A DNA stretch of 64,000 nucleotides, from contig NZ_UCNJ01000012.1 of assembly GCF_900473965.1 (NCBI RefSeq), positions 425,060 through 489,059 on the forward strand. Direction: 5' to 3'. Both the position numbers and the translations under genes were made by a program. The notes beneath the pieces were generated by a model. That model made no database searches and was not told the origin of the DNA. It saw only the letters and a program-made list of their open reading frames with translations. This document shows positions 8,702 to 17,676 of the stretch, one piece after another. Each line of letters starts with the position of its first letter. The stretch's first letter is position 1. Source of the stretch: Synechococcus sp. UW179A (lineage in GTDB: Bacteria; Cyanobacteriota; Cyanobacteriia; PCC-6307; Cyanobiaceae).

Positions 8702-9874
8702 TCAGAAGATCTCCGCTGGATCGGCATCCACCAGACGGCGCATCGCCAGACCTGCCGATGCCATGCACATGACCAGAATCATGCTGAACACCGTCATTGC
8801 ACGGCTGAAATCCATCGCCACGGGAAGCGCCGTGGCACTTCTGACCAACAGATAAAGCCCCTGCCCAGCGGCATAAGCCGGCAAATACCCGAAGAGAGCG
8901 AGCAGAAGCCCCTCACGGACAACCACACCCAGCAGGGTTCTGAGCTTGTAGCCCATGGCCATCAGCGTGGCGTACTCCGGAAGATGGTCACTGACATCGG
9001 AGTACAGCACCTGATAAACGATCACGCAGCCGACAACGAAGCCCATGGCGGCACCGAGCGTGAAGATGAAACCAATTGAGGTGCTGGTGCGCCAGTAGTT
9101 CTGCTCGAAATCAATGAAACCCTGCTTGGTGAGAACAGTGACGTCTTCGGGTAGCAATGCGTTGAGTTTCTCCACCACAGCCTCGGGGTCCGAGCCAGGC
9201 TGCAAACGAACCAGTCCTACCTCGATGCTTCCTGGTGGAGTGTTGGGTAGAAGATCGAGGAATGTTTCGCTGCTTGTGAGCAGATTGCCATCGGCACCGA
9301 AGGAGCTGCCGAGCTCGATCAGGCCTGCCACCCGAACCCTTTTTCCTGAGATCTCACTCTCAACTGTTCGTCCTGAGCGGAACCATTCGGCAACGGGACC
9401 AAACTCAGGCCTCGACTTTTCGTCGAACAGAACCCGACCTTTCTGGGTTAGAACCTGCGCCTTGGGCGCCAGGCTTGGATCAACAAAAAGAGGGTCACCC
9501 GGCTCGAAGCCAAGGGCAAGGATTGAACGGGTGCCGCGCGTCTTGGGATTACGCCAGAGCAGCAGGTTCCAGTGCACAGGTGTGATGCCCTCGATCTCAG
9601 GCAATGCCATGGCCTGCACCAGACGACGGCGAGGAAAGCCAGCCATGCTCACTGAACTGGTCGAGCGTGGACTGATCAAAACAATGTCGGCATCGAACAG
9701 TCGATGAACCGTGACGCTGGCATCAAACAATCCGTCGCGGAATCCCAGCTGCATGAACATCAGAATTCCCGCGAAACTGATACCGGCCAGAGCAACAGCC
9801 AGACGAACCGGCTGACGCACCAGCATCAGTGAAGCCAGTGGAATTCCGCGCCCGCTCAGGAAGCGGCCGATCAT
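8702..9874 (-). CDS. devC: ABC exporter permease, DevC family
   Basis: A 390-residue permease. One membrane helix lies near residues 25-45, then a large periplasmic domain (~55-265), then three C-terminal helices (~270-295, 315-340, 350-375), the FtsX/MacB-like topology of DevC. The ATGA at 9871-9874 joins its start to the devB stop, indicating translational coupling. Confidence 0.88.
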   Translation of the reverse strand: MIGRFLSGRGIPLASLMLVRQPVRLAVALAGISFAGILMFMQLGFRDGLFDASVTVHRLFDADIVLISPRSTSSVSMAGFPRRRLVQAMALPEIEGITPVHWNLLLWRNPKTRGTRSILALGFEPGDPLFVDPSLAPKAQVLTQKGRVLFDEKSRPEFGPVAEWFRSGRTVESEISGKRVRVAGLIELGSSFGADGNLLTSSETFLDLLPNTPPGSIEVGLVRLQPGSDPEAVVEKLNALLPEDVTVLTKQGFIDFEQNYWRTSTSIGFIFTLGAAMGFVVGCVIVYQVLYSDVSDHLPEYATLMAMGYKLRTLLGVVVREGLLLALFGYLPAYAAGQGLYLLVRSATALPVAMDFSRAMTVFSMILVMCMASAGLAMRRLVDADPAEIF

Positions 9875-10833
9875 GAGGAACCGAATCGGGCGATCACCTT
9901 CAGGCCTGACAGCCTTGATACGCGCTGGGTGGATCCTGGATCCAACCTGACCAGGACCTCAACGATCCTGGCGTCGGCATCACCGGTGGGATCCGTCGAC
10001 AACACCTGTCGTTGTCGCACCTGGGGACTGATGCGCTCAACGGTTCCCCGAAGATCTCCCTCGAAACCACCGTTCTCACTGATCAAAGTGACGGGTTCTC
10101 CAAGCTTGATGCGATTGATGTCTGACTCATAGACCTCGATCAGAGCCTCCATCGACTGACTGGCGCCAACCTCCATGACACCTTCAGCAGTAGGACGCTC
10201 CCCCACCCGGGCACGCAACTTGAGAACGGTGCCATCAATTGGAGAGCGAAGTTCGCTGTCGTTCAGATCAGCTTCAAGCTTTCTGCGCTCGGCGATCAGC
10301 TCCACCTTTTTGCGCTCAAGCATGGTGAGTTCATTCTGTTTTTCCTCGAGCAAAACAACTTTCGCCGCACCCTGCTGAGCAGCCTGGGCGATGCGGGCTA
10401 CCTCCTTTTTTTTCAGAGGAATCTCTGTCTCAGCACTGCGAATCTTCTCGTTGAAAGCGGCAAGATCCGCTTCGATATTCGGCCTGTTGTCGAATACAGC
10501 GAGGAGCTGCCCTTTGCTCACCGGATCGCCTTCCTTGACCAGTAGAGACGACACCCTCGGTGAGCCACCAAAACTGCTCACCGGGGCAGCCAGACGACGT
10601 ACCTCTCCTGCAGGTCTGAGACTTCCAAGGGCTGCAACAGATTCCGGCTGTCGGTTCGCCACCTGCTCAGCGTCTGCGACAGGGGTGGGTGGTTGCGGAC
10701 GGCGCAGCATCAAGACTCCACCAGCAACAGCAAGGACCGCCAGAGCACCAACGCCAAGCCAGATCCGCCCCAATCCGCTCAAGGGCTCAGAGGTTCGTCG
10801 AACAGCAGTTCCTCGATGTACCGATCCGCCCAT
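9871..10833 (-). CDS. devB: Membrane fusion protein, DevB/HlyD family
   Basis: Periplasmic adaptor of the DevBCA exporter, expected to link the permease to a TolC-type outer-membrane channel. It has one N-terminal membrane helix (WLGVGALAVLAVAGGVLML), a biotinyl-lipoyl half motif (VKEGDPVSKGQLLAVFDNRP), a coiled-coil hairpin rich in E/K, and a second lipoyl half (LRSPIDGTVLKLRARVGE). The start is uncertain: ATG at 10833, used here, overlaps pcyA by 55 bases, while a TTG at 10782 would overlap the pcyA stop as TTGA. Confidence 0.85.
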   Translation of the reverse strand: MGGSVHRGTAVRRTSEPLSGLGRIWLGVGALAVLAVAGGVLMLRRPQPPTPVADAEQVANRQPESVAALGSLRPAGEVRRLAAPVSSFGGSPRVSSLLVKEGDPVSKGQLLAVFDNRPNIEADLAAFNEKIRSAETEIPLKKKEVARIAQAAQQGAAKVVLLEEKQNELTMLERKKVELIAERRKLEADLNDSELRSPIDGTVLKLRARVGERPTAEGVMEVGASQSMEALIEVYESDINRIKLGEPVTLISENGGFEGDLRGTVERISPQVRQRQVLSTDPTGDADARIVEVLVRLDPGSTQRVSRLSGLKVIARFGSS

Positions 10834-11513
10834 ACCGTCCCGAAGGCTTTCTCCAGAACCCGCCGCGTTTTGTCGTTGCGTTTCTGTTGCCGGCAATAGG
10901 ACACCTGTCCGTGATATCGGGCCAGAGTAGAAGGAGCACTGGGGTCATCGGGCTCTGCGGCCTTCACGGCATCACCGAGAACCTGGAGGTAATCGTCGAC
11001 CAGTTCCACAAACCAATCCTCTTCCTGTTGGTTGACAGGGCGGATAAATCTCACGAACGGCGAGAAAATCGTTGCCCAAGTGGGAAGATCTCGCACCTGT
11101 TGGAAGGCAGGAATCACTGCGACTTCAAGCCCGCTTTGGATACGCTCGGGCAGGTGCTCTCCGACCGGGGAAAGATCAATAATGGCAGCGGAGATCCCCG
11201 CTGGGCTGGCGACGATATCGGCGCCAAACACAGGCAGATCAAAGCGTGGATCGGGGAAGAAAACACAATGAAGAATCTGAAGTCCAAGTCCAAGTCGTGC
11301 GATCTCCAGGTGCAGTTTGCGAAGTCCTCGGCAGGAATGCACCTCATTACGGATAAACAGAGCCTCACCGTCGAGCGTGCCGATGATCTCCTCGAGGTCA
11401 TCCGACAAGCCGAGTGGATTGAGCTCCGGGAAACCGTTCCTGCACTGACGGATACGAGCAGCCATAGCCATCACCAGCGGATGCATCTCCTGACCGCTCG
11501 GGGACGCAGGCAT
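10779..11513 (-). CDS. pcyA: Phycocyanobilin:ferredoxin oxidoreductase
   Basis: Reduces biliverdin IXalpha to phycocyanobilin, the chromophore of phycobilisomes. The conserved core includes LHCVFFPDPRFDLPVFGADI, where the His and the Asp of FGADI match the catalytic His-Asp pair known in PcyA, followed by AGISAAIIDLSPV. Length is 244 residues from the ATG at 11513. The divergent peptidase gene starts only 24 bases away, so at least one of the two promoters must lie inside a neighbouring gene. Confidence 0.92.
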   Translation of the reverse strand: MPASPSGQEMHPLVMAMAARIRQCRNGFPELNPLGLSDDLEEIIGTLDGEALFIRNEVHSCRGLRKLHLEIARLGLGLQILHCVFFPDPRFDLPVFGADIVASPAGISAAIIDLSPVGEHLPERIQSGLEVAVIPAFQQVRDLPTWATIFSPFVRFIRPVNQQEEDWFVELVDDYLQVLGDAVKAAEPDDPSAPSTLARYHGQVSYCRQQKRNDKTRRVLEKAFGTVWADRYIEELLFDEPLSP

Positions 11514-11537
11514 CAATCCGATCCGTAATTGCACAGA

Positions 11538-12827
11538 ATGGGACTTTGCCACGGGACCCTGACTGCGATCCCATCCGGTCCGGTGCTCGAACACCGCACA
11601 CTCCATAACGGAAGCAACCTTGTGACAGCCGCCATCCCCGATGCGGCCCTCACTTGTCTTGATTTTTGGTGCCAGGGCGGAAGCGCCTGGGAGAGAAGTG
11701 GCGAGGAGGGCATCGCTCATTTCCTCGAACACATGGTGTTCAAGGGAAGTCGACGGATGGGGCCGGGGGAGTTTGATCGAAGAATTGAGGCACTGGGAGG
11801 CAGCAGCAATGCAGCCACGGGCTTCGATGATGTGCACTACCACGTGCTTGTGCCCAGCGCGGAATCGAAGGAAGCACTTGAACTGCTGCTGGATCTCGTT
11901 CTGGATCCGGCTTTGGAGCAGGACTGTTTCTCAATGGAGCGCGACGTGGTGCTCGAGGAGATCGCCCAGTATCGGGATCAGCCTGATGACCAGGTGCTGC
12001 AGACTCTGCTGGAACTCTGCTGTGCTCCCCACTGCTACGGCAGACCCATCCTCGGCTGGGAGAACAGCCTGCGGGAGATGAATCCGGAGGGGATGCGGCG
12101 CTACCACCAACGCCGCTACCAGGGAGCCAACTGTTGTCTGGCAGTGGCAGGAACTATTCAGCAGGACCTAATCAGCCACGTGCTCGACAGCCCCCTTGCA
12201 ACGCTTGACAAGGTTACGGACTCAGATCTGAACAAGACAATCAAACCTTTGCTGAATTTTCGTAGCGGTCGGGAATGCCGCGCCTTTCCTCGACTGGAGG
12301 CCGCACGGCTGATGATGGTTTGGCCGGTTGCCTCTGCAAACGATCAGCTGGCCATCGCCGGAGCTGATCTGGCCACCACAATCCTTGCTGAGGGTCGGCG
12401 CAGTCGACTGGTGCAGAGGCTGCGCGAAGAACTGCAGATCGTTGAATCCATCGACATGGACGTCACCACGCTGGAACAGGGCAGCCTGGTGATGCTGGAG
12501 GCCTGTTGCCCAGAAGATCAGATCGAACGCGTGGAGACCGAGATCCACCAACAGCTGAACAACAGCTTGACCACTGCCATCACGGATGAGGAATTGCATC
12601 GCGCCATGCAACTGGTTGGAAACGGTCATCGCTTCAGCCTTGAAGCTCCTGGAGCTGTGGCCGCCAGTGTCGGTTCACAAACACTCTGGGGACGGCACCG
12701 AGACCTTCTGGCTCCACTCCAGGATCTAGCGCACTGGAATGCTTCAACCTTGCGAGAAGGTGTTATGCCAATACTGCAACCCCAGCACAGCTTCACCCTG
12801 ATTGCCCGATCGGAGGACAACGCTTGA
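11538..12827 (+). CDS. M16 family zinc peptidase, active subunit type
   Basis: Pitrilysin-type protein related to mitochondrial processing peptidase and PqqL. The inverted zinc motif HFLEH is at residues 61-65, with the downstream Glu supplied by VLEEIAQYRDQP. It is followed at once by a second M16 gene without the motif, the arrangement seen in two-subunit M16 peptidases where one partner is catalytic and the other carries a substrate-binding R/Y pair. ATG at 11538 was preferred to a TTG nine bases upstream. Confidence 0.9.
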   Translation: MGLCHGTLTAIPSGPVLEHRTLHNGSNLVTAAIPDAALTCLDFWCQGGSAWERSGEEGIAHFLEHMVFKGSRRMGPGEFDRRIEALGGSSNAATGFDDVHYHVLVPSAESKEALELLLDLVLDPALEQDCFSMERDVVLEEIAQYRDQPDDQVLQTLLELCCAPHCYGRPILGWENSLREMNPEGMRRYHQRRYQGANCCLAVAGTIQQDLISHVLDSPLATLDKVTDSDLNKTIKPLLNFRSGRECRAFPRLEAARLMMVWPVASANDQLAIAGADLATTILAEGRRSRLVQRLREELQIVESIDMDVTTLEQGSLVMLEACCPEDQIERVETEIHQQLNNSLTTAITDEELHRAMQLVGNGHRFSLEAPGAVAASVGSQTLWGRHRDLLAPLQDLAHWNASTLREGVMPILQPQHSFTLIARSEDNA

Positions 12828-14104
12828 GCCCCAGCTGCGATCTCGTCCTTGATCCTGTAACAACAACCGGGGTGCTCTCCGCCAAGCTCTGGATTCGGCG
12901 CGGAAGTAGTGCTGATCCTCTTGGGCAAAGGGGCGGTCATCAGCTACTGGGTTCGGTGCTCAGCCGTGGATGCGGACCTGTCGATCATCTGCAGCTGGCA
13001 GATCTGGTTGAAGGCTGCGGCGCAGGTCTTCGTTGTGACACCCATGAAGACGGAATTCTGATCAGTCTCAAGTGCCGCGACGTTGATGCAGATCGACTGT
13101 TGCCTGCTCTTGGCTGGATGCTGCGCCAGCCACACCTGGACGAAGGACAGATCGAACTGGAGCGAGACCTGAGCTTGCAGGCCCTGCAAAGACAGAAAGA
13201 GGATCCCTTCCATCGTGCCTTTGATGGCTGGAGACAACTGGCCTATGGCAAGGGTCCCTACGGGCACGATCCACTTGGCATCGGTGTCGACCTGGAACAA
13301 CTTCAAAAAGCGGAACTGGCCTGTCTTGCCGAAGATCTCGAGAGCAATGGCTCGGTGCTGGCGCTTTCCGGAACCATTCCTGATAAATCCACGGAGCGAC
13401 TGGAGGAGTGGCTCGGCACAACCAAAACCAAGCTCAGCCGCGAAGAACCCTTGGCAACAATCCAGGAATCAGCTGAATTGGAGCCTGGCAAGAGGCCGTC
13501 ATTAGGGCTCCAAGCTCTTCCCACCGAACAAGTGGTGCTGATGCTGGGTCAGGCCGCTCTGCCCCACGGTCAACCGGACGACCTGGCTCTGAGGCTGCTG
13601 CAGGCTCACCTGGGATCAGGCATGTCCAGCCTGTTGTTCCGCAGGCTTCGAGAGGAGCATGGCGTCGCCTACGACGTAGGTGTCCATCACCCGGCGCGCG
13701 CTGGAGCGGCACCCTTTGTGATGCACGCCTCAACCGGAGTCGACAGGGCAGAACTATCGCTCGAACTCCTGATCAGCAGCTGGTGTGAGCTGATGGAGAC
13801 CACCATTTCCGAGCTCGATCTCAAACTGGCCAAGGCCAAGTTCAGGGGGCAACTGGCTCACGGCTCCCAGACCACAGGTCAGAGGGCCGAGCGGCGGGCG
13901 CAACTGCGTGGTCTGAATCTCCCTGATGACCATGACCAGAGCTGCCTCAACCAACTGGAGCAGCTACAGGCCAGTGATCTGCGTGACATGGCACTCCGCC
14001 ATCTTCAGAGTCCTCAGCTCAGCTTGTGCGGACCCGAGGAAACGCTGGAATCACTGAAGAAACAATGGAGCCTGAGCACTTTTGCTGAAAGCACCGAGCC
14101 TTGA
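12824..14104 (+). CDS. M16 family peptidase, non-catalytic partner
   Basis: A 426-residue M16-fold protein. The zinc-motif position reads HQLLGSVLSRG, so HXXEH is lost. The C-terminal R/Y substrate-binding element is retained (FRRLREEHGVAYDVG, about residue 270-285). The TTG start overlaps the stop of the catalytic gene as TTGA, so the two should be made together and probably form a heterodimer. Substrate unknown. Confidence 0.88.
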   Translation: MSPSCDLVLDPVTTTGVLSAKLWIRRGSSADPLGQRGGHQLLGSVLSRGCGPVDHLQLADLVEGCGAGLRCDTHEDGILISLKCRDVDADRLLPALGWMLRQPHLDEGQIELERDLSLQALQRQKEDPFHRAFDGWRQLAYGKGPYGHDPLGIGVDLEQLQKAELACLAEDLESNGSVLALSGTIPDKSTERLEEWLGTTKTKLSREEPLATIQESAELEPGKRPSLGLQALPTEQVVLMLGQAALPHGQPDDLALRLLQAHLGSGMSSLLFRRLREEHGVAYDVGVHHPARAGAAPFVMHASTGVDRAELSLELLISSWCELMETTISELDLKLAKAKFRGQLAHGSQTTGQRAERRAQLRGLNLPDDHDQSCLNQLEQLQASDLRDMALRHLQSPQLSLCGPEETLESLKKQWSLSTFAESTEP

Positions 14105-14128
14105 TCAGTGCCCTGGGTCAGCAGAACC

Positions 14129-14404
14129 CTACGTCTCAGATGAAGCATCGGAGTCCGATGAAGCGTCTTGATCCGAGGCATTGTTCGGATTTTCGCTCAC
14201 AAGTGTGAGTTGCTCAATCGACAACAGAAAAGTCCCTCTGGCGAAGCGCACTGCTGCCGTTTCAGCCGGTTGTAATGCCATGACCCTGCCGATTTCATTG
14301 TGGGCCACAAGATCGGGAGGCCTGAGCATCGGCATCGGATCAGCTGTCTTGAGGAAGGTCTGGGGGCGCACCAGTCGCACCTGGTCACCGATTGAAACGG
14401 ACAT
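14129..14404 (-). CDS. sipA: SipA (NblS-interacting protein), DUF3148
   Basis: A 91-residue protein with the DUF3148 core, an N-terminal IGDQVRLV strand and the block KTADPMPMLRPPDLV. SipA binds the histidine kinase NblS (Hik33), which controls high-light and nutrient-stress responses including hli genes; that role is known from Synechococcus elongatus and is inferred here. The acidic, serine-rich C-terminal tail (~20 residues) looks like a lineage-specific extension. The ATG at 14404 fits the family start. Confidence 0.85.
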   Translation of the reverse strand: MSVSIGDQVRLVRPQTFLKTADPMPMLRPPDLVAHNEIGRVMALQPAETAAVRFARGTFLLSIEQLTLVSENPNNASDQDASSDSDASSET

Positions 14405-14460
14405 CTCTGCTGGGCAATGCATCTCTCTTACAGCAGGATGGTGCGAGCTGACGATTGCCC

Positions 14461-15033
14461 GTGCGGGCACTGTCCACCTGGAGCGGCGCTCTTGCCGGAT
14501 TGCTTCTGATCCTCGTCGGAAGCCTCATCCCTACTGCCCTGCTACTGCCTCTGCCCGAGTTGCCTCCTGCCGTTGTGGGTCTGCCCAGCACCTGGCAGGT
14601 TCCTGCACTGCTCGTCTGCGCCCTTGTCGCGGGCCCAAGAGCGGGAGTCATCGCTTCAGTGGCTTATCTAACCATCGGATTGGTGGACTTGCCTGTGTTC
14701 CACGGCGGTGGCGGTTTCGCCTATGTGCTGAATCCGGGTTTTGGTTATCTGGCGGGATTCGTCCCCGCCGCCTGGTTGACCGGACGGCTGGCCCAGCAGA
14801 ACGGAATGAATGACATCGCCAGACTGACCCTCGCAGCCATGGCAGGCCTGCTGACCATTCAGGTCTGCGGACTGCTCAATCTTGCCCTGGGAGCCGTGCT
14901 GAATCGCTGGGATGCCCCCCTACTCGACCTTATTTTCAGCTACAGCCTTGGGCCCCTGGCTGCGCAACTGGCCCTGTGTTGCGCAACTGGACTGATCGCA
15001 CGCGTGAGCCGTCAGGTGCTCTGGATCGAATGA
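14461..15033 (+). CDS. bioY: Biotin transporter substrate-binding subunit BioY
   Basis: An integral membrane S component of the ECF/BioY type. About six hydrophobic helices are seen, and the signature region YLTIGLVDLPVFHGGGGFAY with LNPGFGYLAGF matches BioY. No ECF ATPase or EcfT lies beside it, so it may act alone or use a shared module. There is no ATG near the start; GTG at 14461 or TTG at 14455 are possible. The stop overlaps an ATG of lspA (ATGA). Confidence 0.88.
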   Translation: MRALSTWSGALAGLLLILVGSLIPTALLLPLPELPPAVVGLPSTWQVPALLVCALVAGPRAGVIASVAYLTIGLVDLPVFHGGGGFAYVLNPGFGYLAGFVPAAWLTGRLAQQNGMNDIARLTLAAMAGLLTIQVCGLLNLALGAVLNRWDAPLLDLIFSYSLGPLAAQLALCCATGLIARVSRQVLWIE

Positions 15034-15536
15034 GCCGGAACCATGCCATGAACATCCGTCCAGCCCGAAGCATGCGACGGGGCAGCGTCGTTGCACTCAG
15101 TGTGCTCATGGTGGTGCTGGATCAGCTCAGCAAGCATTGGGCCAGAGGCGTCCTTCTCCCAGGCGAGACGATGCCCTTCATTCCTGGATTGCTGCAACTG
15201 AACCTTGTGCGCAACACGGGAGCTGCATTCAGTCTGTTCAGAGATTCCTCCCTGCTGCTGGGAATTCTCAGCCTGGTGGTTGCCATTGGCGTCAGCATCT
15301 GGATCTGGCGGGAGACTCGGCGAGGTCTCTGGATGGGACTGGCCCTCGGCTTTCTTCTGGGAGGAACCATCGGCAATGGCATCGACCGCTGGCGGCTCGG
15401 TCATGTGACCGACTTTCTCGAACTCGTGCCAATTCAGTTTCCAATCTTCAACTGGGCTGATGTCGCCATCAACCTGGCGGTTCTCTGCTTCGCCATCGAC
15501 GCCTTCAACCACAGAAATGAGCAGAGCGACGGCTGA
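15030..15536 (+). CDS. lspA: Lipoprotein signal peptidase (signal peptidase II)
   Basis: Membrane aspartyl protease that removes the signal peptide of prolipoproteins. Four hydrophobic segments are present. The catalytic Asp residues lie in GNGIDRW and FNWADVAINL, and LVRNTGAAFSLF is the conserved family block. The start overlaps bioY as ATGA (15030); a second ATG at 15048 is also possible. The end overlaps the penicillin-binding protein gene by 20 bases. Confidence 0.92.
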   Translation: MSRNHAMNIRPARSMRRGSVVALSVLMVVLDQLSKHWARGVLLPGETMPFIPGLLQLNLVRNTGAAFSLFRDSSLLLGILSLVVAIGVSIWIWRETRRGLWMGLALGFLLGGTIGNGIDRWRLGHVTDFLELVPIQFPIFNWADVAINLAVLCFAIDAFNHRNEQSDG

Positions 15537-17676
15537 GCCAAAGAGGTTGGCCCTACTGACGATTCATCAGCAGGGTCGGTCTGAGCGCACGCTTCAACTG
15601 CATGGCGAGGGATATCGGATTGGACGTGATGCAGACATGGAAATCTGCATTGACAATGCGGCTGTTAGCCGCTTGCATGCACTTCTGCAAAAGCAAGGCC
15701 AGCACTGGATTCTCAAGGACCAAGGGTCCACCAATGGACTGTGGTGGAAAGGGCGACGAGTGCAACAACTGGAGCTCCAAGACGGCGATCGAGTCAGCTT
15801 TGCCCCGACCCAAGAAGCGGATAGCCCCTGGATTGGCTTTGCAAGACCCGGACAACGGCGGCATCAGCGGATCAAGCGGTCGCTGGGGATCGGCATCCTG
15901 TGCTGCCTCGGTGGGGCAGCACTGTTATTGGGCCATGCCGCCCTCAACGTGCCGGTGAGTGGACGACTCGCCAGCGTTCGCGGACCGCTCGCCATCTACG
16001 ACGGCAACAACAAACCGCTCAAATCGGTGGATTCCAATCGACACAGGGAACTGAGCGGCCTTGGCGAGTTTTCTCCGCTGTTGATCGATGCCTTACTCAG
16101 CAGCGAAGACAATCGTTTCTGGTGGCATCCAGGGGTTGACCCTGTCGGCAGCCTGCGCGCTTTCGCTGTCAACCTGACCGGCGGCAGGGTGCTCGAAGGT
16201 GGCAGCAGCATCACCCAACAGTTGGCCCGCAGCCTCTACCCAGAACTCGTCGGCGAAGGTGACACCCTGGGACGCAAATGGCGTGAGCTGCTGGTGGCAC
16301 TGCAGCTGGAAAGCCGCTTCAGCAAGCGGGAGCTGCTGCTGAGTTATCTCAACAGGGTGTACCTCGGTGTGGGATGGGGATTCGAAGACAGCGCACAGAC
16401 CTTCTTTGATCAATCAGCAGCTGATCTGAGTGTTGAACAGGCCGCTCTGCTAGTTGGACTGTTGCCATCACCGAATGGTCACGACCCCTGCCGTCATCCA
16501 CAGCGGGCCCTTGAAGCCCGCAACCGCGTGATCAACAAGATGGCCGATTCCGGTCGCTTATCTCTTGACGCTGCTCGTCTGGCGAGACGTCAACCCATCC
16601 AACTGGCGCCCACGGCCTGCAGCCGGACTGCGCTGACACGCTCAGCACCCTTCTACACCGATCAGGTACGCAGGGATTTAACCGCAATGGTGGGTCCGGA
16701 GGTAGCGGCAGAGGGGAATTTTCTGATCGAAACCCACCTTGACCCTGTGCTGCAGGCCGTTGTGGAGAGACAACTGCGCAGTCTGATCAGCAATGCCGGT
16801 GGACTCGGCGTGAGTGAGGGGGCCGCCGTGGTGATCGACAGCAGCACAGGAGGGGTCCTGGCGATCGCCGGCGGACGTGACTACCGATTCAGTCAGTTCA
16901 ACCGTGCATCCATGGCCTTGAGACAGCCAGGGAGCACCTTCAAACTGATGACGTACCTGGCCGCCCTGGAACGTGGAATCAAGCCCAACGAAACCATTGA
17001 CTGCAGTTCTCTGAACTGGAGAGGCCAGTGGTTTGAAAGCAGCTGCAGAGGTCGCCTCAGCCTCACCAACGCCTTCGCTTCGAGCAGTAACACGGCGGCT
17101 CTTCGCCTAGCTCAGCGGGTTGGGCTTGAACAGGTGGTTCGCCAGGCCAGAGCTCTTGGCATCACAACACCGCTGGATCCGGTTCCAGGGCTCGCACTCG
17201 GCCAGAGCGAAGTGCGACTGATCGAACTCACCGGGGCCTATGCAGCCATTCTCAATAAAGGCGAATGGAAGCCCCCCAATACGATTCGTCGTTTGCTTGA
17301 TGCGGAAACCTGTCGCGATGACAATCTGCGTGGCTGCGGCAGCCTTGCCGGCGATGATCAGCGTGGTGTGAACCCTGGACGCCAGGCTGTCGGCAGCGAC
17401 AGTGCAACTCAGATGCAAGCGTTGCTGCGCGCGGTTGTGCGCAATGGCACCGGTACTGCCGCATCGCTGGGAGGTCAAGAGGGAGGCAAAACTGGAACCA
17501 CCAATGAAGGCAGGGATCTGCTGTTCGTGGGCTATGAACCCTCGCGCCGTTGGGTGCTGGGGATCTGGCTCGGCAATGACGACAACAGCCCCTCGACCAG
17601 CTCCAGCGCCCTTGCGGCATCACTCTGGGCTGACATCATCCGCGCGGCGGGACGAGGTGGGCTCAAGGAAAAATGA
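15517..17676 (+). CDS. Class A penicillin-binding protein with N-terminal FHA domain
   Basis: Bifunctional peptidoglycan synthase of 719 residues. An FHA domain occupies ~30-100 (YRIGRDAD, NAAVSRLHALL, DQGSTNGLWW), then one membrane helix (~123-143), a GT51 glycosyltransferase (SSEDNRF 195-201, GGSSITQQLARSL 228-240) and a transpeptidase with SxxK PGSTFK (Ser473), SSN (523-525) and KTGT (658-661). The FHA domain sits on the cytoplasmic side and would bind a phosphothreonine partner, suggesting kinase-controlled wall synthesis. It is translationally linked to lspA and to the GTPase gene that follows. Confidence 0.92.
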   Translation: MSRATAEPKRLALLTIHQQGRSERTLQLHGEGYRIGRDADMEICIDNAAVSRLHALLQKQGQHWILKDQGSTNGLWWKGRRVQQLELQDGDRVSFAPTQEADSPWIGFARPGQRRHQRIKRSLGIGILCCLGGAALLLGHAALNVPVSGRLASVRGPLAIYDGNNKPLKSVDSNRHRELSGLGEFSPLLIDALLSSEDNRFWWHPGVDPVGSLRAFAVNLTGGRVLEGGSSITQQLARSLYPELVGEGDTLGRKWRELLVALQLESRFSKRELLLSYLNRVYLGVGWGFEDSAQTFFDQSAADLSVEQAALLVGLLPSPNGHDPCRHPQRALEARNRVINKMADSGRLSLDAARLARRQPIQLAPTACSRTALTRSAPFYTDQVRRDLTAMVGPEVAAEGNFLIETHLDPVLQAVVERQLRSLISNAGGLGVSEGAAVVIDSSTGGVLAIAGGRDYRFSQFNRASMALRQPGSTFKLMTYLAALERGIKPNETIDCSSLNWRGQWFESSCRGRLSLTNAFASSSNTAALRLAQRVGLEQVVRQARALGITTPLDPVPGLALGQSEVRLIELTGAYAAILNKGEWKPPNTIRRLLDAETCRDDNLRGCGSLAGDDQRGVNPGRQAVGSDSATQMQALLRAVVRNGTGTAASLGGQEGGKTGTTNEGRDLLFVGYEPSRRWVLGIWLGNDDNSPSTSSSALAASLWADIIRAAGRGGLKEK

